DNA of 64,000 nt from Flavobacterium phycosphaerae. GTDB lineage: Bacteria > Bacteroidota > Bacteroidia > Flavobacteriales > Flavobacteriaceae. This document shows, piece after piece, positions 32,749 to 41,400 of the stretch. A model generated the notes under the pieces. It worked only from the letters and a program-made list of their open reading frames with translations, was not told where the DNA came from and did not search any database. The stretch is from NCBI RefSeq assembly GCF_010119235.1, contig NZ_JAAATZ010000001.1:2386501-2450500 (forward strand), written 5' to 3'. Numbering within the stretch: the stretch's first letter is position 1; the number at the start of each line of letters is the position of its first letter. Made by a program: the position numbers and the translations under genes.

Positions 32749-33936
32749 ATGAAAAACTCTGAATTACTACAGGCGATTGTACAAAATGCCATTGACGGTA
32801 TCATAACCATTGATACCAAAGGGATAATTGAACACGTAAATCCATCGGCCAGTAAGCTTTTTGGTTATGAGCCTTCTGAGATGATTGGAAGAAACATTTC
32901 TATGTTAATGCCACCACCGGATAGCCTGCAACATGATCAATACTTGCATCGTTATGATGTTACTCACAAACCCAGAATTATTGGTATCGGAAGAGAAGTG
33001 ACAGGCCTTAGAAAAGATGGTACTAAATTTCCAATGCAACTTGGTGTAAGCGAAGTACATTATACTGATCAAACGTTTTATGTTGGTTTTATACACGATC
33101 TTACCCAACAAAAAGAAGACACCGAGAGGTTGAAAGACTATGCCTTGCACCTGGAAGAATTAGTTGAAAGGCGAACACAATCATTAAATGATACCATACA
33201 GGAATTAGAAAACGCTAAGGAACAAATCAGTATTTCACTTGAGAATGAAAAAGAACTCAACCGTTTGAAAAGTAGGTTCCTTTCGATGGCGTCACATGAA
33301 TTTCGCACCCCTTTAAGCGCTGTCCTTTTATCGGCGTCATTGATTGACAAATATGCGCAACCCTTTGACAGCAAAGATATAAGTAAACATATAGGAAAGA
33401 TAAAGAGTTCGGTGGCCGGACTAACCTTCATACTCAATAACTTCCTTCAACTGGAAAAACTGGAAAGCGGTAAAGTAGCTGCGGCTTATACCGACTTTGA
33501 TCTTAGTGAACTAGGGGAAGAGATTGCTGAAGAAATGCAATTACTAGTTAAAGGAGCTCAGATTATTACTTATCAACACAAAGGACAACAAACCCAAGTC
33601 ACTCTTGATAAAAATTTATTGAAAAACTCCATAGTAAACCTAATTACCAATGCGGTAAAATATTCGGGTGATAATGCAAAAATTGAATTCATTACAGCCC
33701 TTAATGATAATAAGTGTACCATAACGGTCAAGGACAATGGTATCGGAATTCCGAAAGAAGATCAAAAATACCTTTTCGATGCTTTCTTCAGAGCACACAA
33801 TACCGGAAGTATACCCGGCACCGGACTCGGACTTAACATCGTGGCCCGCCATGTATCGCTGATGGGTGGAGAGATAACTTTTAACAGTACTGTAAATGAA
33901 GGAACAGTATTCACACTTTTATTTGACAAACTATGA
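32749..33936 (+). CDS. PAS histidine kinase with FixL-like PAS domain
   Basis: 395 residues: one PAS domain (about 1-125) very similar to FixL (IDGIITIDTKGIIEHVNPSA, then IIGIGREVTGLRKDGTKFPM and FVGFIHDLT-like end), a short coiled coil (about 130-165), HisKA with SMASHEFRTPLSAV (His near 183) and HATPase ending GTGLGLNIVARH. In FixL the haem-ligand His lies in PHIIGIGR; here the sequence is KPRIIGIGR, so Arg replaces it and haem binding by that residue is unlikely. The stop codon overlaps the start of the receiver-CRP gene (ATGA), so the pair forms a tight two-component system next to the nos cluster. Confidence 0.9.
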   Translation: MKNSELLQAIVQNAIDGIITIDTKGIIEHVNPSASKLFGYEPSEMIGRNISMLMPPPDSLQHDQYLHRYDVTHKPRIIGIGREVTGLRKDGTKFPMQLGVSEVHYTDQTFYVGFIHDLTQQKEDTERLKDYALHLEELVERRTQSLNDTIQELENAKEQISISLENEKELNRLKSRFLSMASHEFRTPLSAVLLSASLIDKYAQPFDSKDISKHIGKIKSSVAGLTFILNNFLQLEKLESGKVAAAYTDFDLSELGEEIAEEMQLLVKGAQIITYQHKGQQTQVTLDKNLLKNSIVNLITNAVKYSGDNAKIEFITALNDNKCTITVKDNGIGIPKEDQKYLFDAFFRAHNTGSIPGTGLGLNIVARHVSLMGGEITFNSTVNEGTVFTLLFDKL

Positions 33937-34982
33937 CGAAAGTAGTAATCATTGAAGACAACAACGACATTCGCGAAAATGTTGTTGAAATCCTGAGTCT
34001 TTCAGGCTATACCGTTTTTGAGGCTGACAACGGAAAAAAAGGAGCAGAAATTGTCATTGAAAACCAACCGGATATTATCTTGTGTGATATTATGATGCCC
34101 GGTATGGATGGCTATGGTGTATTTGAACTATTGCATTCCAATGAAGAAACGAAAGCCATTCCTTTTATTTTTATTACGGCCAAATCGGAAAGAATTGACA
34201 TTCGCAAAGGGATGGAGATGGGCGCTGATGATTATCTTACCAAGCCTTTTGATGATGTGGAATTAATCAATGCAATTGAAAGTAGATTAAAAAAGAAACA
34301 GATTCAACAAGACTTTTACAGCAAATCTTTTGAAAAAATCAAAGAGCTTATCTTAAAACAAGACGGTTTAGGTTTACTTAAGGAAGCTTTGGATGAGCGA
34401 AAGGTAAAATCAGTCAAAAAAAGACACGTTATTTATGACGAAGGTGAAAGTGTAAAAGGAATATGGTTGCTGCTATCCGGAAAAGTAAAGACTATCAAAA
34501 TGACTGAAGAGGGTCGCGAATTGCTTACCGGAATTTTTGAACCTGATGATTTTTTGGCCATCAACGCTTTGTTTGCTGAAGGCGTTTATCTTGACAGTGC
34601 CGTTGCTATTGAAGACTCCCAACTTATATTATTTCCGATTGCTCAATTTGAAGAGTTCATCAGCCAGTATCCCGATGTAGGCGAAAAGTTTATCAGAATA
34701 TTATCCAATCAGGTTAGGGAAAAAGAAGATCATTTAATGCAATTGGCCTACAATTCGGTGCGAAAAAGAGTAGCCGAGGGACTACTGAAATTTTACCGCC
34801 AGCAGGGCAACAATGATAAAAGTGTAACGGTAAGTCGCAATAACTTGGCTGCCATGACCGGCACCGCACAAGAAACTGTAAGTCGCACACTGACAGATTT
34901 TTGTGATGAAGGATTAATCAAAAAGGAGGGGAGTACTATTATTATTCTTAACGAACAAAAACTGGAGCGACTAAAGAATTAA
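33933..34982 (+). CDS. Receiver-CRP/FNR fusion transcription factor
   Basis: 349 residues: receiver domain (VVIIEDNNDIRENV, acceptor Asp52 in LCDIMMPGMDGYG, Lys in DYLTKPFDDVEL), linker helix, cyclic-nucleotide-type domain (about 155-265, VIYDEGESVKGIWLLLSGKV) and Crp HTH (about 275-349, NLAAMTGTAQETVSRTLTDF). The recognition helix carries E-T-V-S-R, the same contact pattern as FNR (E-T-I-S-R), which reads a TGA half-site. There is no N-terminal Cys cluster, so control is presumably by phosphorylation from the overlapping PAS kinase gene. It is a candidate reader of the ATGA-N6-TCAT sites. Confidence 0.9.
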   Translation: MTKVVIIEDNNDIRENVVEILSLSGYTVFEADNGKKGAEIVIENQPDIILCDIMMPGMDGYGVFELLHSNEETKAIPFIFITAKSERIDIRKGMEMGADDYLTKPFDDVELINAIESRLKKKQIQQDFYSKSFEKIKELILKQDGLGLLKEALDERKVKSVKKRHVIYDEGESVKGIWLLLSGKVKTIKMTEEGRELLTGIFEPDDFLAINALFAEGVYLDSAVAIEDSQLILFPIAQFEEFISQYPDVGEKFIRILSNQVREKEDHLMQLAYNSVRKRVAEGLLKFYRQQGNNDKSVTVSRNNLAAMTGTAQETVSRTLTDFCDEGLIKKEGSTIIILNEQKLERLKN

Positions 34983-34987
34983 GAGGG

Positions 34988-35641
34988 TTAGTTGTTCTCT
35001 ATTTGTAGTTTGCTTACCACTTCCTCTATGCCGGAGAGGTCAGTTACAATTTTTTCCACCAGATTTTTCTGGGCGGCTGTCGGAACTTTTCCGGTTAGTG
35101 TTACTTTTCGGCCATTCAAATCCACAGTAATATCAGCAGTAATCATTTTCTCTTTGTAAATAGCTGCTAAGATATCTTTTTCACTAAGAAGAAGCTCAGT
35201 AACAGCACCTGTAGTAATGTTGTTTTGAATAGTCACAATTCCATCAATAAGAGCAATACATTCCGTTGCCAATAGTATTTGGTAGTGCCATTTTAATATG
35301 CCATCCAACACTACATGACCGGCATTTACAGCAACGTCAATATTTTTATAAGAACTACCTAAGTTTTTCTCCAATTTCTCGGCAATAGAGGCTATAATAT
35401 CTTTATCTTGAGGTTGATTTTCCTCAGGTATAACTACCTCAATGGCATCGACTACATTTTTAATTCCGGTTACTTCTTTTACCAGCTTGCATACCAATTC
35501 CTTTTTGAAAAATTTATCGACCTTACCGGTAACCAAGACCTCACGATTGCTTATGGCCACAGCTATCTCGACATCCTTTAACAAGGCGTCCTTTTTGAGC
35601 TGATTGGCTACTTTTAATGGTAAGCTTTCGTTGCTTTTCAT
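34988..35641 (-). CDS. Triple BON-domain protein
   Basis: 217 residues made of three BON-like units (about 1-70, 75-145, 148-215), each with the VAISNREVLVTGKVD or VDLNGRKVTLTGKV beta-hairpin and a following helix. BON domains bind phospholipid or occur in envelope stress proteins. No signal peptide is seen, so cytoplasmic location is likely for this copy. A perfect ATGA-N6-TCAT palindrome lies in its promoter region at the regulon spacing, suggesting induction with the N-oxide genes. The end nearly meets that of the convergent receiver-CRP gene. Confidence 0.82.
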   Translation of the reverse strand: MKSNESLPLKVANQLKKDALLKDVEIAVAISNREVLVTGKVDKFFKKELVCKLVKEVTGIKNVVDAIEVVIPEENQPQDKDIIASIAEKLEKNLGSSYKNIDVAVNAGHVVLDGILKWHYQILLATECIALIDGIVTIQNNITTGAVTELLLSEKDILAAIYKEKMITADITVDLNGRKVTLTGKVPTAAQKNLVEKIVTDLSGIEEVVSKLQIENN

Positions 35642-35702
35642 TTGAAAATGTATCTACGGTCTTTAACTGTACAAAATTCGTAACATACTGTACTCTAAAA
35701 AA

Positions 35703-35716
35703 ATGATATATATCAT
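35703..35716 (-). promoter_or_regulatory. Crp/Fnr-type site upstream of the BON gene
   Basis: ATGATATATATCAT, a perfect palindrome. Centre 35709.5, 30.5 bp from the -7-like element GAATTTTG (minus strand, 35672-35679, one mismatch). Confidence 0.6.
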
Positions 35717-35774
35717 ACTTTTCAGGTTTTCCACTTTGAAAAAGGATACTGTTTTATTTGTGAAATTTTTCATG

Positions 35775-35792
35775 TTATGATTTCAGTCATAA
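35775..35792 (+). promoter_or_regulatory. Crp/Fnr-type site for the cytochrome c-nosZ operon
   Basis: TTATGATTTCAGTCATAA, palindromic outside the N6. Centre 35783.5, 29.5 bp from CAACTTTG (35813-35820), a -7 element with a single main mismatch. This places it about -43 from the start, the class II activator position. Confidence 0.65.
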
Positions 35793-35847
35793 ATTAACAG
35801 TTGTTTAATCCGCAACTTTGTATAAGAAATTTTAAAACAGATTTATC

Positions 35848-36324
35848 ATGTACAAACTATCATTATTTATTGCTGTGGGCTTACTATTTGTATCTTGTGG
35901 CAAAAAGGAACAATCAGGCGATGATTTTTCAAAACCTACAACAGAAGAGGCTACAACCAAAGCTGATCCGTCTTCTTACGATCCAAACCGAGGAGAAGGA
36001 AAATTTGACAAAGTTGACTTAGGAGCTACTTTAGATCAAGCCATGGCTACGGAAGGTGAAAAAGTATCCGGCGTAAAATGTACTTCTTGCCACAAAGCGA
36101 CTGATGAAAAATTAGTCGGACCTGGTTGGAAAGGAGTTACTTCACGTCACCAACCTCAATGGATTATGAATTTCATCACCAATCCTGACCCAATGATAAA
36201 CAAAGATCCAAAGGTACAGGCGCAATTAGAAATTTGTTTAGTACGTATGCCAAATCAAGGCTTAAATGATACAGAAGCCAGAAATATTTTGGAGTATATG
36301 CGAAAAATAGACGGCGTTAAATAA
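35848..36324 (+). CDS. Lipoprotein cytochrome c of the nos cluster
   Basis: 158 residues with a lipoprotein signal (LLFVSC, lipid on Cys17), an acidic linker and one c-type haem domain: CTSCH (Cys78, Cys81, His82) with the likely axial Met in LVRMPNQGLND. It is 65 bp upstream of nosZ on the same strand. In clade II nos clusters a cytochrome c of this kind is thought to pass electrons to NosZ; here that is inference. The operon is preceded by a Crp/Fnr-type site at class II spacing. Confidence 0.9.
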   Translation: MYKLSLFIAVGLLFVSCGKKEQSGDDFSKPTTEEATTKADPSSYDPNRGEGKFDKVDLGATLDQAMATEGEKVSGVKCTSCHKATDEKLVGPGWKGVTSRHQPQWIMNFITNPDPMINKDPKVQAQLEICLVRMPNQGLNDTEARNILEYMRKIDGVK

Positions 36325-36389
36325 ACTAAAATAACCGGTCAAACTCTGTGATGAGTTTAAATGATTTGTTAATCTAATCCAATACCAAA

Positions 36390-38372
36390 ATGAAAAATAA
36401 ATTTGTAAAAGCAATATTCACTATTGCTATGGGGAGTGCTTTGCTCATTTCCTGTAAACCTAAAAACTCCGGAGATGCCGTGAGCGGTGATGCTGCTCAA
36501 AAGGCCTATGTAGCTCCGGGAAAATACGATGAGTTTTACAACTTCGTGTCCGGTGGATTCAGCGGACAATTAAGTGTGTACGGTTTGCCAAGCGGAAGAT
36601 TATTCCGTGTAATTCCGGTTTTCTCTGTAGATCCTGAAAAAGGGTACGGTTACAATGAAGAAACCAAACCAATGCTAAACACCTCGCACGGATTTGTGCC
36701 ATGGGATGATTTACACCATACCGAAATGTCACAAACTAATGGTGAAGTTGACGGTCGTTGGGTTTTTGGTAATGCCAACAATACGCCACGTATCGCCCGA
36801 ATTGATTTAAAAACATTTACTACCAAAGAAATCATCGAGTTGCCTAACAGCGCCGGGAATCACTCTTCTCCTTTTATCACTGAGAATACAGAGTATGTAG
36901 TAGCGGGAACTCGTTTTAGTGTACCTGCTGATAATTCAAATGGTGATGTTCCGATTAATACTTATAAAAAGAACTTTAAAGGTCACTTAAGCTTTGTAAA
37001 AGTAGGTAAGGAAGGCCAAATGGATATTGCTTTCCAAATCCAATGTCCTGGGGTGAACTTCGACTTGTCTCACGCCGGTAAAGGAAAATCTCACGGTTGG
37101 TTCTTCTTCTCTTGCTACAATACAGAACAAGCCAATACCTTGTTAGAAGTTAATGCTTCGCAAAAAGATAAAGATTTTATCATGGCCGTAAACTGGAAAA
37201 AAGCAGAAGAGTATATCAAAGCCGGAAAAGGAAAACTGACTCCAACCAAATATGCGCATAACGTATATAATGAAAGCACGCATACCGCCACTTCTGAAAT
37301 CAAAACACAAGTATTGATTTTAGATTCTAAAGAATTGAAAGATATCTGTTATATGATTCCTTGTCCAAAATCACCTCACGGTTGTGATGTTGACCCAACA
37401 GGAGAATACATTGTAGGTTCAGGAAAATTGGCCGCTTTAATTCCGGTGTTTAGTTTTGATAAATTGCAAAATGCTATCAAAAACAAACAATTTGAAGGAG
37501 AATATGATGGTATTCCGGTTGTTAAATATGAAGCAGCGCTTCACGGAGAAGTTCAAAAACCGGGCTTAGGACCATTACACACCGAGTTTGACGGAAAAGG
37601 AAATGCTTATACTACGTTCTTCGTATCTTCTGAAGTAGTAAAATGGGATATCAAATCGCTTAAAGTATTAGACAGAGTTCCAACTTACTATTCTGTTGGT
37701 CACTTATGTATCCCTGGTGGTGACAGTAAAAAACCATTTGGAAAATACTTAATCGCGTACAATAAAATTACTAAAGACCGTTACTTGCCAACCGGACCTG
37801 AGTTAGCCCAATCAGCTCAAATCTTTGACATCAGCGGCGATAAAATGCAATTGATTTTGGATTTCCCAACCATTGGAGAGCCTCACTACGCTCAAGCGGC
37901 ACCGGCTGACTTGATTAGAAATAACGGCCAACTTAAATTCTACAAACTGGATGACAACAAACACCCGTTTGTAACCAAAGGAGAAAAAGAAACCAAAGTG
38001 GTTCGTAACGGTAAACGTGTTGATGTGTATATGACTTGTATCCGTTCTCACTTCTCACCGGATAATATTGAAGGTATAAAAATGGGAGATGAAGTATACT
38101 TCCACATCACTAACTTAGAGCAAGACTGGGATGTTCCTCACGGATTTGCCATCAAAGGAGCCAGCACAGCTGAGTTGCTAATTATGCCTGGGGAAACTTC
38201 AACGCTTAAATGGAGTCCGGACAGAGTAGGGATGTTCCCATTCTACTGTACCGATTTCTGTAGTGCCTTACACCAAGAAATGCAAGGGTACTTGAGAGTA
38301 TCTCCGGCAGGAAGCAATGTTCCGTTAACTTATAGTTTAGGAACCAATTTACCTGCTCCCGACCAAAAATAG
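36390..38372 (+). CDS. nosZ: Nitrous oxide reductase, clade II (Sec/lipoprotein type)
   Basis: 660 residues. The N-terminus is a Sec lipoprotein-type signal (LLISCKPKN), not a twin-arginine signal, typical of clade II NosZ. The beta-propeller holds the CuZ histidine motifs, including WDDLHHTEMSQTNG, KSPHGCDVDP and the HTEFDGKGNAYTTFF segment; the C-terminal cupredoxin domain has the CuA motif FYCTDFCSALHQEM. The enzyme reduces N2O to N2 in the periplasm. Key residues appear intact, so the gene should be functional. Followed by accessory genes for copper and maturation after a hairpin at 38386. Confidence 0.97.
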   Translation: MKNKFVKAIFTIAMGSALLISCKPKNSGDAVSGDAAQKAYVAPGKYDEFYNFVSGGFSGQLSVYGLPSGRLFRVIPVFSVDPEKGYGYNEETKPMLNTSHGFVPWDDLHHTEMSQTNGEVDGRWVFGNANNTPRIARIDLKTFTTKEIIELPNSAGNHSSPFITENTEYVVAGTRFSVPADNSNGDVPINTYKKNFKGHLSFVKVGKEGQMDIAFQIQCPGVNFDLSHAGKGKSHGWFFFSCYNTEQANTLLEVNASQKDKDFIMAVNWKKAEEYIKAGKGKLTPTKYAHNVYNESTHTATSEIKTQVLILDSKELKDICYMIPCPKSPHGCDVDPTGEYIVGSGKLAALIPVFSFDKLQNAIKNKQFEGEYDGIPVVKYEAALHGEVQKPGLGPLHTEFDGKGNAYTTFFVSSEVVKWDIKSLKVLDRVPTYYSVGHLCIPGGDSKKPFGKYLIAYNKITKDRYLPTGPELAQSAQIFDISGDKMQLILDFPTIGEPHYAQAAPADLIRNNGQLKFYKLDDNKHPFVTKGEKETKVVRNGKRVDVYMTCIRSHFSPDNIEGIKMGDEVYFHITNLEQDWDVPHGFAIKGASTAELLIMPGETSTLKWSPDRVGMFPFYCTDFCSALHQEMQGYLRVSPAGSNVPLTYSLGTNLPAPDQK

Positions 38373-38385
38373 AAATCATTTCATC

Positions 38386-38417
38386 AAAGGAGCAATTTTT
38401 AATTGCTCCTTTTTATT
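38386..38417 (+). terminator. Intrinsic terminator between nosZ and the accessory genes
   Basis: AAAGGAGCAATT-ttt-AATTGCTCCTTT, a 12-bp perfect stem with T-run, just before the next start codon (38426). Accessory gene expression would depend on read-through or a further promoter. Confidence 0.8.
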
Positions 38418-38425
38418 TTTCAATT

Positions 38426-39013
38426 ATGAAAACTCAAAAAATTACCTTACTGTCAAAAGCGTTACTTTTGATGGTAGCAGCGCTCTTTGCCGGTTCACTG
38501 TTTGTTCCGATGTGGCGAATAGAATTGGAAGCCCCTCAATATCCGGAAGGATTGGTCTTGCAATTGTTTGCCAACAAAATAGGAGGTGATGTAGATATTA
38601 TCAACGGATTGAATCATTACATTGGTATGTCAACGTTGCATACCGAAAACTTCCCCGAATTCAAGGTATTACCGGTTGTTTTTGGACTGTTTGCTTTAGT
38701 TTCATTGCTTTTGATTTTTATCAATAAACGCAAAGGAGTGAAAATCTTCTTATTTACCTATATTGGATTCATACTTTTAGCCGCCGCAGATTTTTACCGT
38801 TGGAATTATGAATACGGACACAATTTAGATCCTAATGCTGCTATTAAAGTTCCGGGTATGGCCTATCAGCCACCGTTATTAGGGTACAAACAGTTATTGA
38901 ATTTTGGTGCCTATTCTATTCCGGATACAGGAGGATGGTTGATGACCGGAGCAGCCGTGTTGCTTTTGTTCATTGTAGTTAAAGAATATAATTTGCTAAA
39001 GAAAAAACAATAG
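38426..39013 (+). CDS. Nos-cluster membrane protein of unknown role
   Basis: 195 residues with about four hydrophobic segments (ALLLMVAALFAGSLFVPMW, VLPVVFGLFALVSLLLIF, VKIFLFTYIGFILLAAADFY and GGWLMTGAAVLLLFIVV). Periplasmic loops carry charged, His-containing stretches (NGLNHYIGM, NYEYGHNLD). I recall a homologous protein in most Bacteroidota nosZ clusters, between nosZ and nosL, but do not know a tested function. It precedes nosL by 4 bp. Electron transfer to NosZ or copper handling would be reasonable guesses. Confidence 0.75.
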   Translation: MKTQKITLLSKALLLMVAALFAGSLFVPMWRIELEAPQYPEGLVLQLFANKIGGDVDIINGLNHYIGMSTLHTENFPEFKVLPVVFGLFALVSLLLIFINKRKGVKIFLFTYIGFILLAAADFYRWNYEYGHNLDPNAAIKVPGMAYQPPLLGYKQLLNFGAYSIPDTGGWLMTGAAVLLLFIVVKEYNLLKKKQ

Positions 39014-39017
39014 TCTC

Positions 39018-39446
39018 ATGAAAAAACCGATGCTTTTCTTTGCCCTTTTACTGGTGCTCGCTTCTTGTGTTTCCGGCGAACCTAAGCCAATTCAGTTAAA
39101 TACTGACGCATGCGATTTTTGTAAAATGACTATCTCCAACGGCCAATATGGAGCCGAACTGATTACCCAAAAAGGCAGATACTACAAATTTGACGATGTT
39201 GCTTGTATGATTCATTTTGCAAAGTCAAACACAGTAGTGCCTTATAAAGCTTTTTTTGTTTCCGATTATTTAATGGCCAATACATTGATTCCGGCTGAGA
39301 AATCTTTCTTTCTACAAGGAGGGACCATAAACAGCCCGATGCATGGCAATGCCATAGCTTTTACTTCCGAAAAAGAAGCCAAAGATTATCAGTCAAAATA
39401 TAAAGCCGCATTGTTAACCTGGAAAGAACTTTACAGCAGTTACTAA
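39018..39446 (+). CDS. nosL: NosL copper chaperone lipoprotein
   Basis: 142 residues with a lipoprotein signal (LVLASC) and the NosL signature DACDFCKMTISNGQYGAELI, where the Cys/Met pair binds Cu(I) destined for the CuZ site of NosZ. The family C-terminal aromatic motif is recognisable. NosL is a periplasmic/outer-membrane lipoprotein that works with NosDFY. Overlaps the nosD start (TAATG), so it is translationally coupled. Confidence 0.92.
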   Translation: MKKPMLFFALLLVLASCVSGEPKPIQLNTDACDFCKMTISNGQYGAELITQKGRYYKFDDVACMIHFAKSNTVVPYKAFFVSDYLMANTLIPAEKSFFLQGGTINSPMHGNAIAFTSEKEAKDYQSKYKAALLTWKELYSSY

Positions 39447-40681
39447 TGAAAAATAGTCTCTATATAGCTTGTTGCCTTTTTGCTTTTCAACTAATGATGG
39501 CCAACACCATTCATGTGGGAAGTCACTATCCCGTAAAAAGTATTAAAAAAGCCATTGCCCTTGCTGTAGATGGTGATACCGTTATGGTGCACAAAGGATT
39601 GTATAGAGAAGGAAACATAGTAATCTACAAAAAGATTGCTTTTCTGGGAAAGGATTACCCGGTTTTAGATGCCCAAAAGAAAGGCGAAGTTTTATCGGTT
39701 AAAGCGGATAGTGTAGTAGTTCAGGGGTTTAAAATTATCAACTCCGGTTTTGCAGCACTAGACGATCCGTGTGGAATCAAAGTGTATAACAAAAAGTTTG
39801 TCCAAATTTATAACAACCGTCTTGACAATAATTTCTTTGGTATTTATCTGCAAAACTGTTCTAATTGCATTGTAAAAGGAAACCATATAGTTTCCCACGG
39901 CACCCAAGAACAACTCATCGGAAACGGTGTTCATTGCTGGAAAAGTGACAATTTGCAAATTATTGCCAATACCATTTCGGGCCATCGTGACGGTATTTAT
40001 TTTGAATTTGTAACCAATTCGGTGATTTGGAGAAACATTTCCGCCCAAAATATTCGTTACGGCTTGCATTTTATGTTTTCCAATGACGATTCCTATATTA
40101 CCAATTTGTTTAAAAACAACGGAGCCGGAGTAGCTGTTATGTTTTCCAAAGAGGTTAAAATGATTAACAATACGTTTGAAGAAAACTGGGGGGATTCCGC
40201 TTATGGTTTATTGCTCAAAGAAATCGCTGACGGGTATATTTTCAACAATAAGTTTGTCAAAAACACTTCCGGAATTTACATGGAAGGGACCTCCCGAATG
40301 AAAGTGGAAAAAAATGATTTTATATCCAACGGCTGGGGCATGAAGATTCAAGCCAGTTGCATGGATAACGAAATTGTAAACAACAACTATCTTAAAAATA
40401 CTTTTGATATCAGCACCAACGGAAGCTTGGTATTAAACACTTTTAACAGCAATTATTGGGATAAATATGAAGGCTACGATTTAGATAAAAACGGAGTAGG
40501 AGATGTGCCTTACCATCCTTTGAGCTTATTTGCGGTGTTGACCGAAAAAAATGCTTCCACCATGTTACTCTACCGAAGCTTTATGATTACCTTACTGGAC
40601 AAATCCGAAAAAGTACTGCCCAGCATAACTCCGGATAATTTTGTTGACAAAACGCCCCTAATGAAGTCACTACCACTATGA
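39446..40681 (+). CDS. nosD: NosD periplasmic copper-maturation protein
   Basis: 411 residues with a signal peptide (ending near MMAN) and a right-handed parallel beta-helix of repeats such as YNNRLDNNFFGIYLQNCSN and RDGIYFEFVTNSVIWRNIS (CASH/NosD pattern). NosD receives copper from NosL and, with NosF and NosY, completes the CuZ centre of NosZ. The length is typical. Starts at the nosL stop codon and overlaps nosF by 4 bp (ATGA). Confidence 0.93.
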   Translation: MKNSLYIACCLFAFQLMMANTIHVGSHYPVKSIKKAIALAVDGDTVMVHKGLYREGNIVIYKKIAFLGKDYPVLDAQKKGEVLSVKADSVVVQGFKIINSGFAALDDPCGIKVYNKKFVQIYNNRLDNNFFGIYLQNCSNCIVKGNHIVSHGTQEQLIGNGVHCWKSDNLQIIANTISGHRDGIYFEFVTNSVIWRNISAQNIRYGLHFMFSNDDSYITNLFKNNGAGVAVMFSKEVKMINNTFEENWGDSAYGLLLKEIADGYIFNNKFVKNTSGIYMEGTSRMKVEKNDFISNGWGMKIQASCMDNEIVNNNYLKNTFDISTNGSLVLNTFNSNYWDKYEGYDLDKNGVGDVPYHPLSLFAVLTEKNASTMLLYRSFMITLLDKSEKVLPSITPDNFVDKTPLMKSLPL

Positions 40682-41400
40682 TTGAAATAAAAAATATTTA
40701 TAAAAAATTCGGTAAACTCGAAGTGCTTTCGGATGTGAATCTTTCCTGTAAAAAAGGGGAATGCATCGCGCTAATCGGACCAAATGGTTGCGGAAAAACC
40801 ACTTTGATTAAATCTATACTCGGAATGGTTTTGCCCGATAAAGGTTCAATAGAATTTAACGGAAAAACTGTGCTCAAAGAATATTTGTACCGAGAAAACA
40901 TTGGTTATATGCCACAAATTGGCCGCTATCCGGATAACATGAGTATCGGTCAGATTATCGACATGATTAAAAAAATCAGAAACTGTCAAAGTGAGTTGGA
41001 TGAAGACTTGCTGAAAGCTTTTGAAATCGAAAAAATGTACGATAAAAAAATGCGCACCTTATCCGGCGGAACTACCCAAAAGATAAGTGCTGTTTTGGCC
41101 TTTTTGTTCAACCCGGATGTTTTGATTTTAGACGAGCCGACAGCCGGTTTAGATCCTTTGGCTTCTGAAATTCTGAAAGAAAAAATCATAAAGGAAAAAG
41201 AGAAAGGTAAGCTCATTTTTATTACTTCCCACTTGTTAAGCGAGTTGGATGATTTGATTACCGAAATTATTTTCATGCAGGAAGGAAAGGTCTATTTTCA
41301 TAAAAAAGTCGACTTGTTACAATCAGAAACCGGAGAAGATAAAATATCCAAAGCCATTGCCCAAATCCTAAAGAAAAACAAAGATGAACAGAATCATTAA
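40678..41400 (+). CDS. nosF: NosF ABC transporter ATPase
   Basis: 240 residues. Walker A GPNGCGKTT, Q-loop region IGYMPQIGRYPDNMS, ABC signature LSGGTTQK (slightly divergent from LSGGQ), Walker B VLILDEPTAG and switch His in ITSHLL are all present. NosF powers the NosDY complex that matures NosZ. Overlaps nosD by 4 bp and the next gene nosY by 17 bp, so the three are strongly coupled. Confidence 0.95.
   Translation: MIEIKNIYKKFGKLEVLSDVNLSCKKGECIALIGPNGCGKTTLIKSILGMVLPDKGSIEFNGKTVLKEYLYRENIGYMPQIGRYPDNMSIGQIIDMIKKIRNCQSELDEDLLKAFEIEKMYDKKMRTLSGGTTQKISAVLAFLFNPDVLILDEPTAGLDPLASEILKEKIIKEKEKGKLIFITSHLLSELDDLITEIIFMQEGKVYFHKKVDLLQSETGEDKISKAIAQILKKNKDEQNH

Noticed and set aside
36325..36389. 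A second regulon site directly before nosZ
   Set aside because: The sequence contains ATGAGTTTAAATGAT but no ATGA-N6-TCAT match, so nosZ seems to be served by the upstream cytochrome c promoter.
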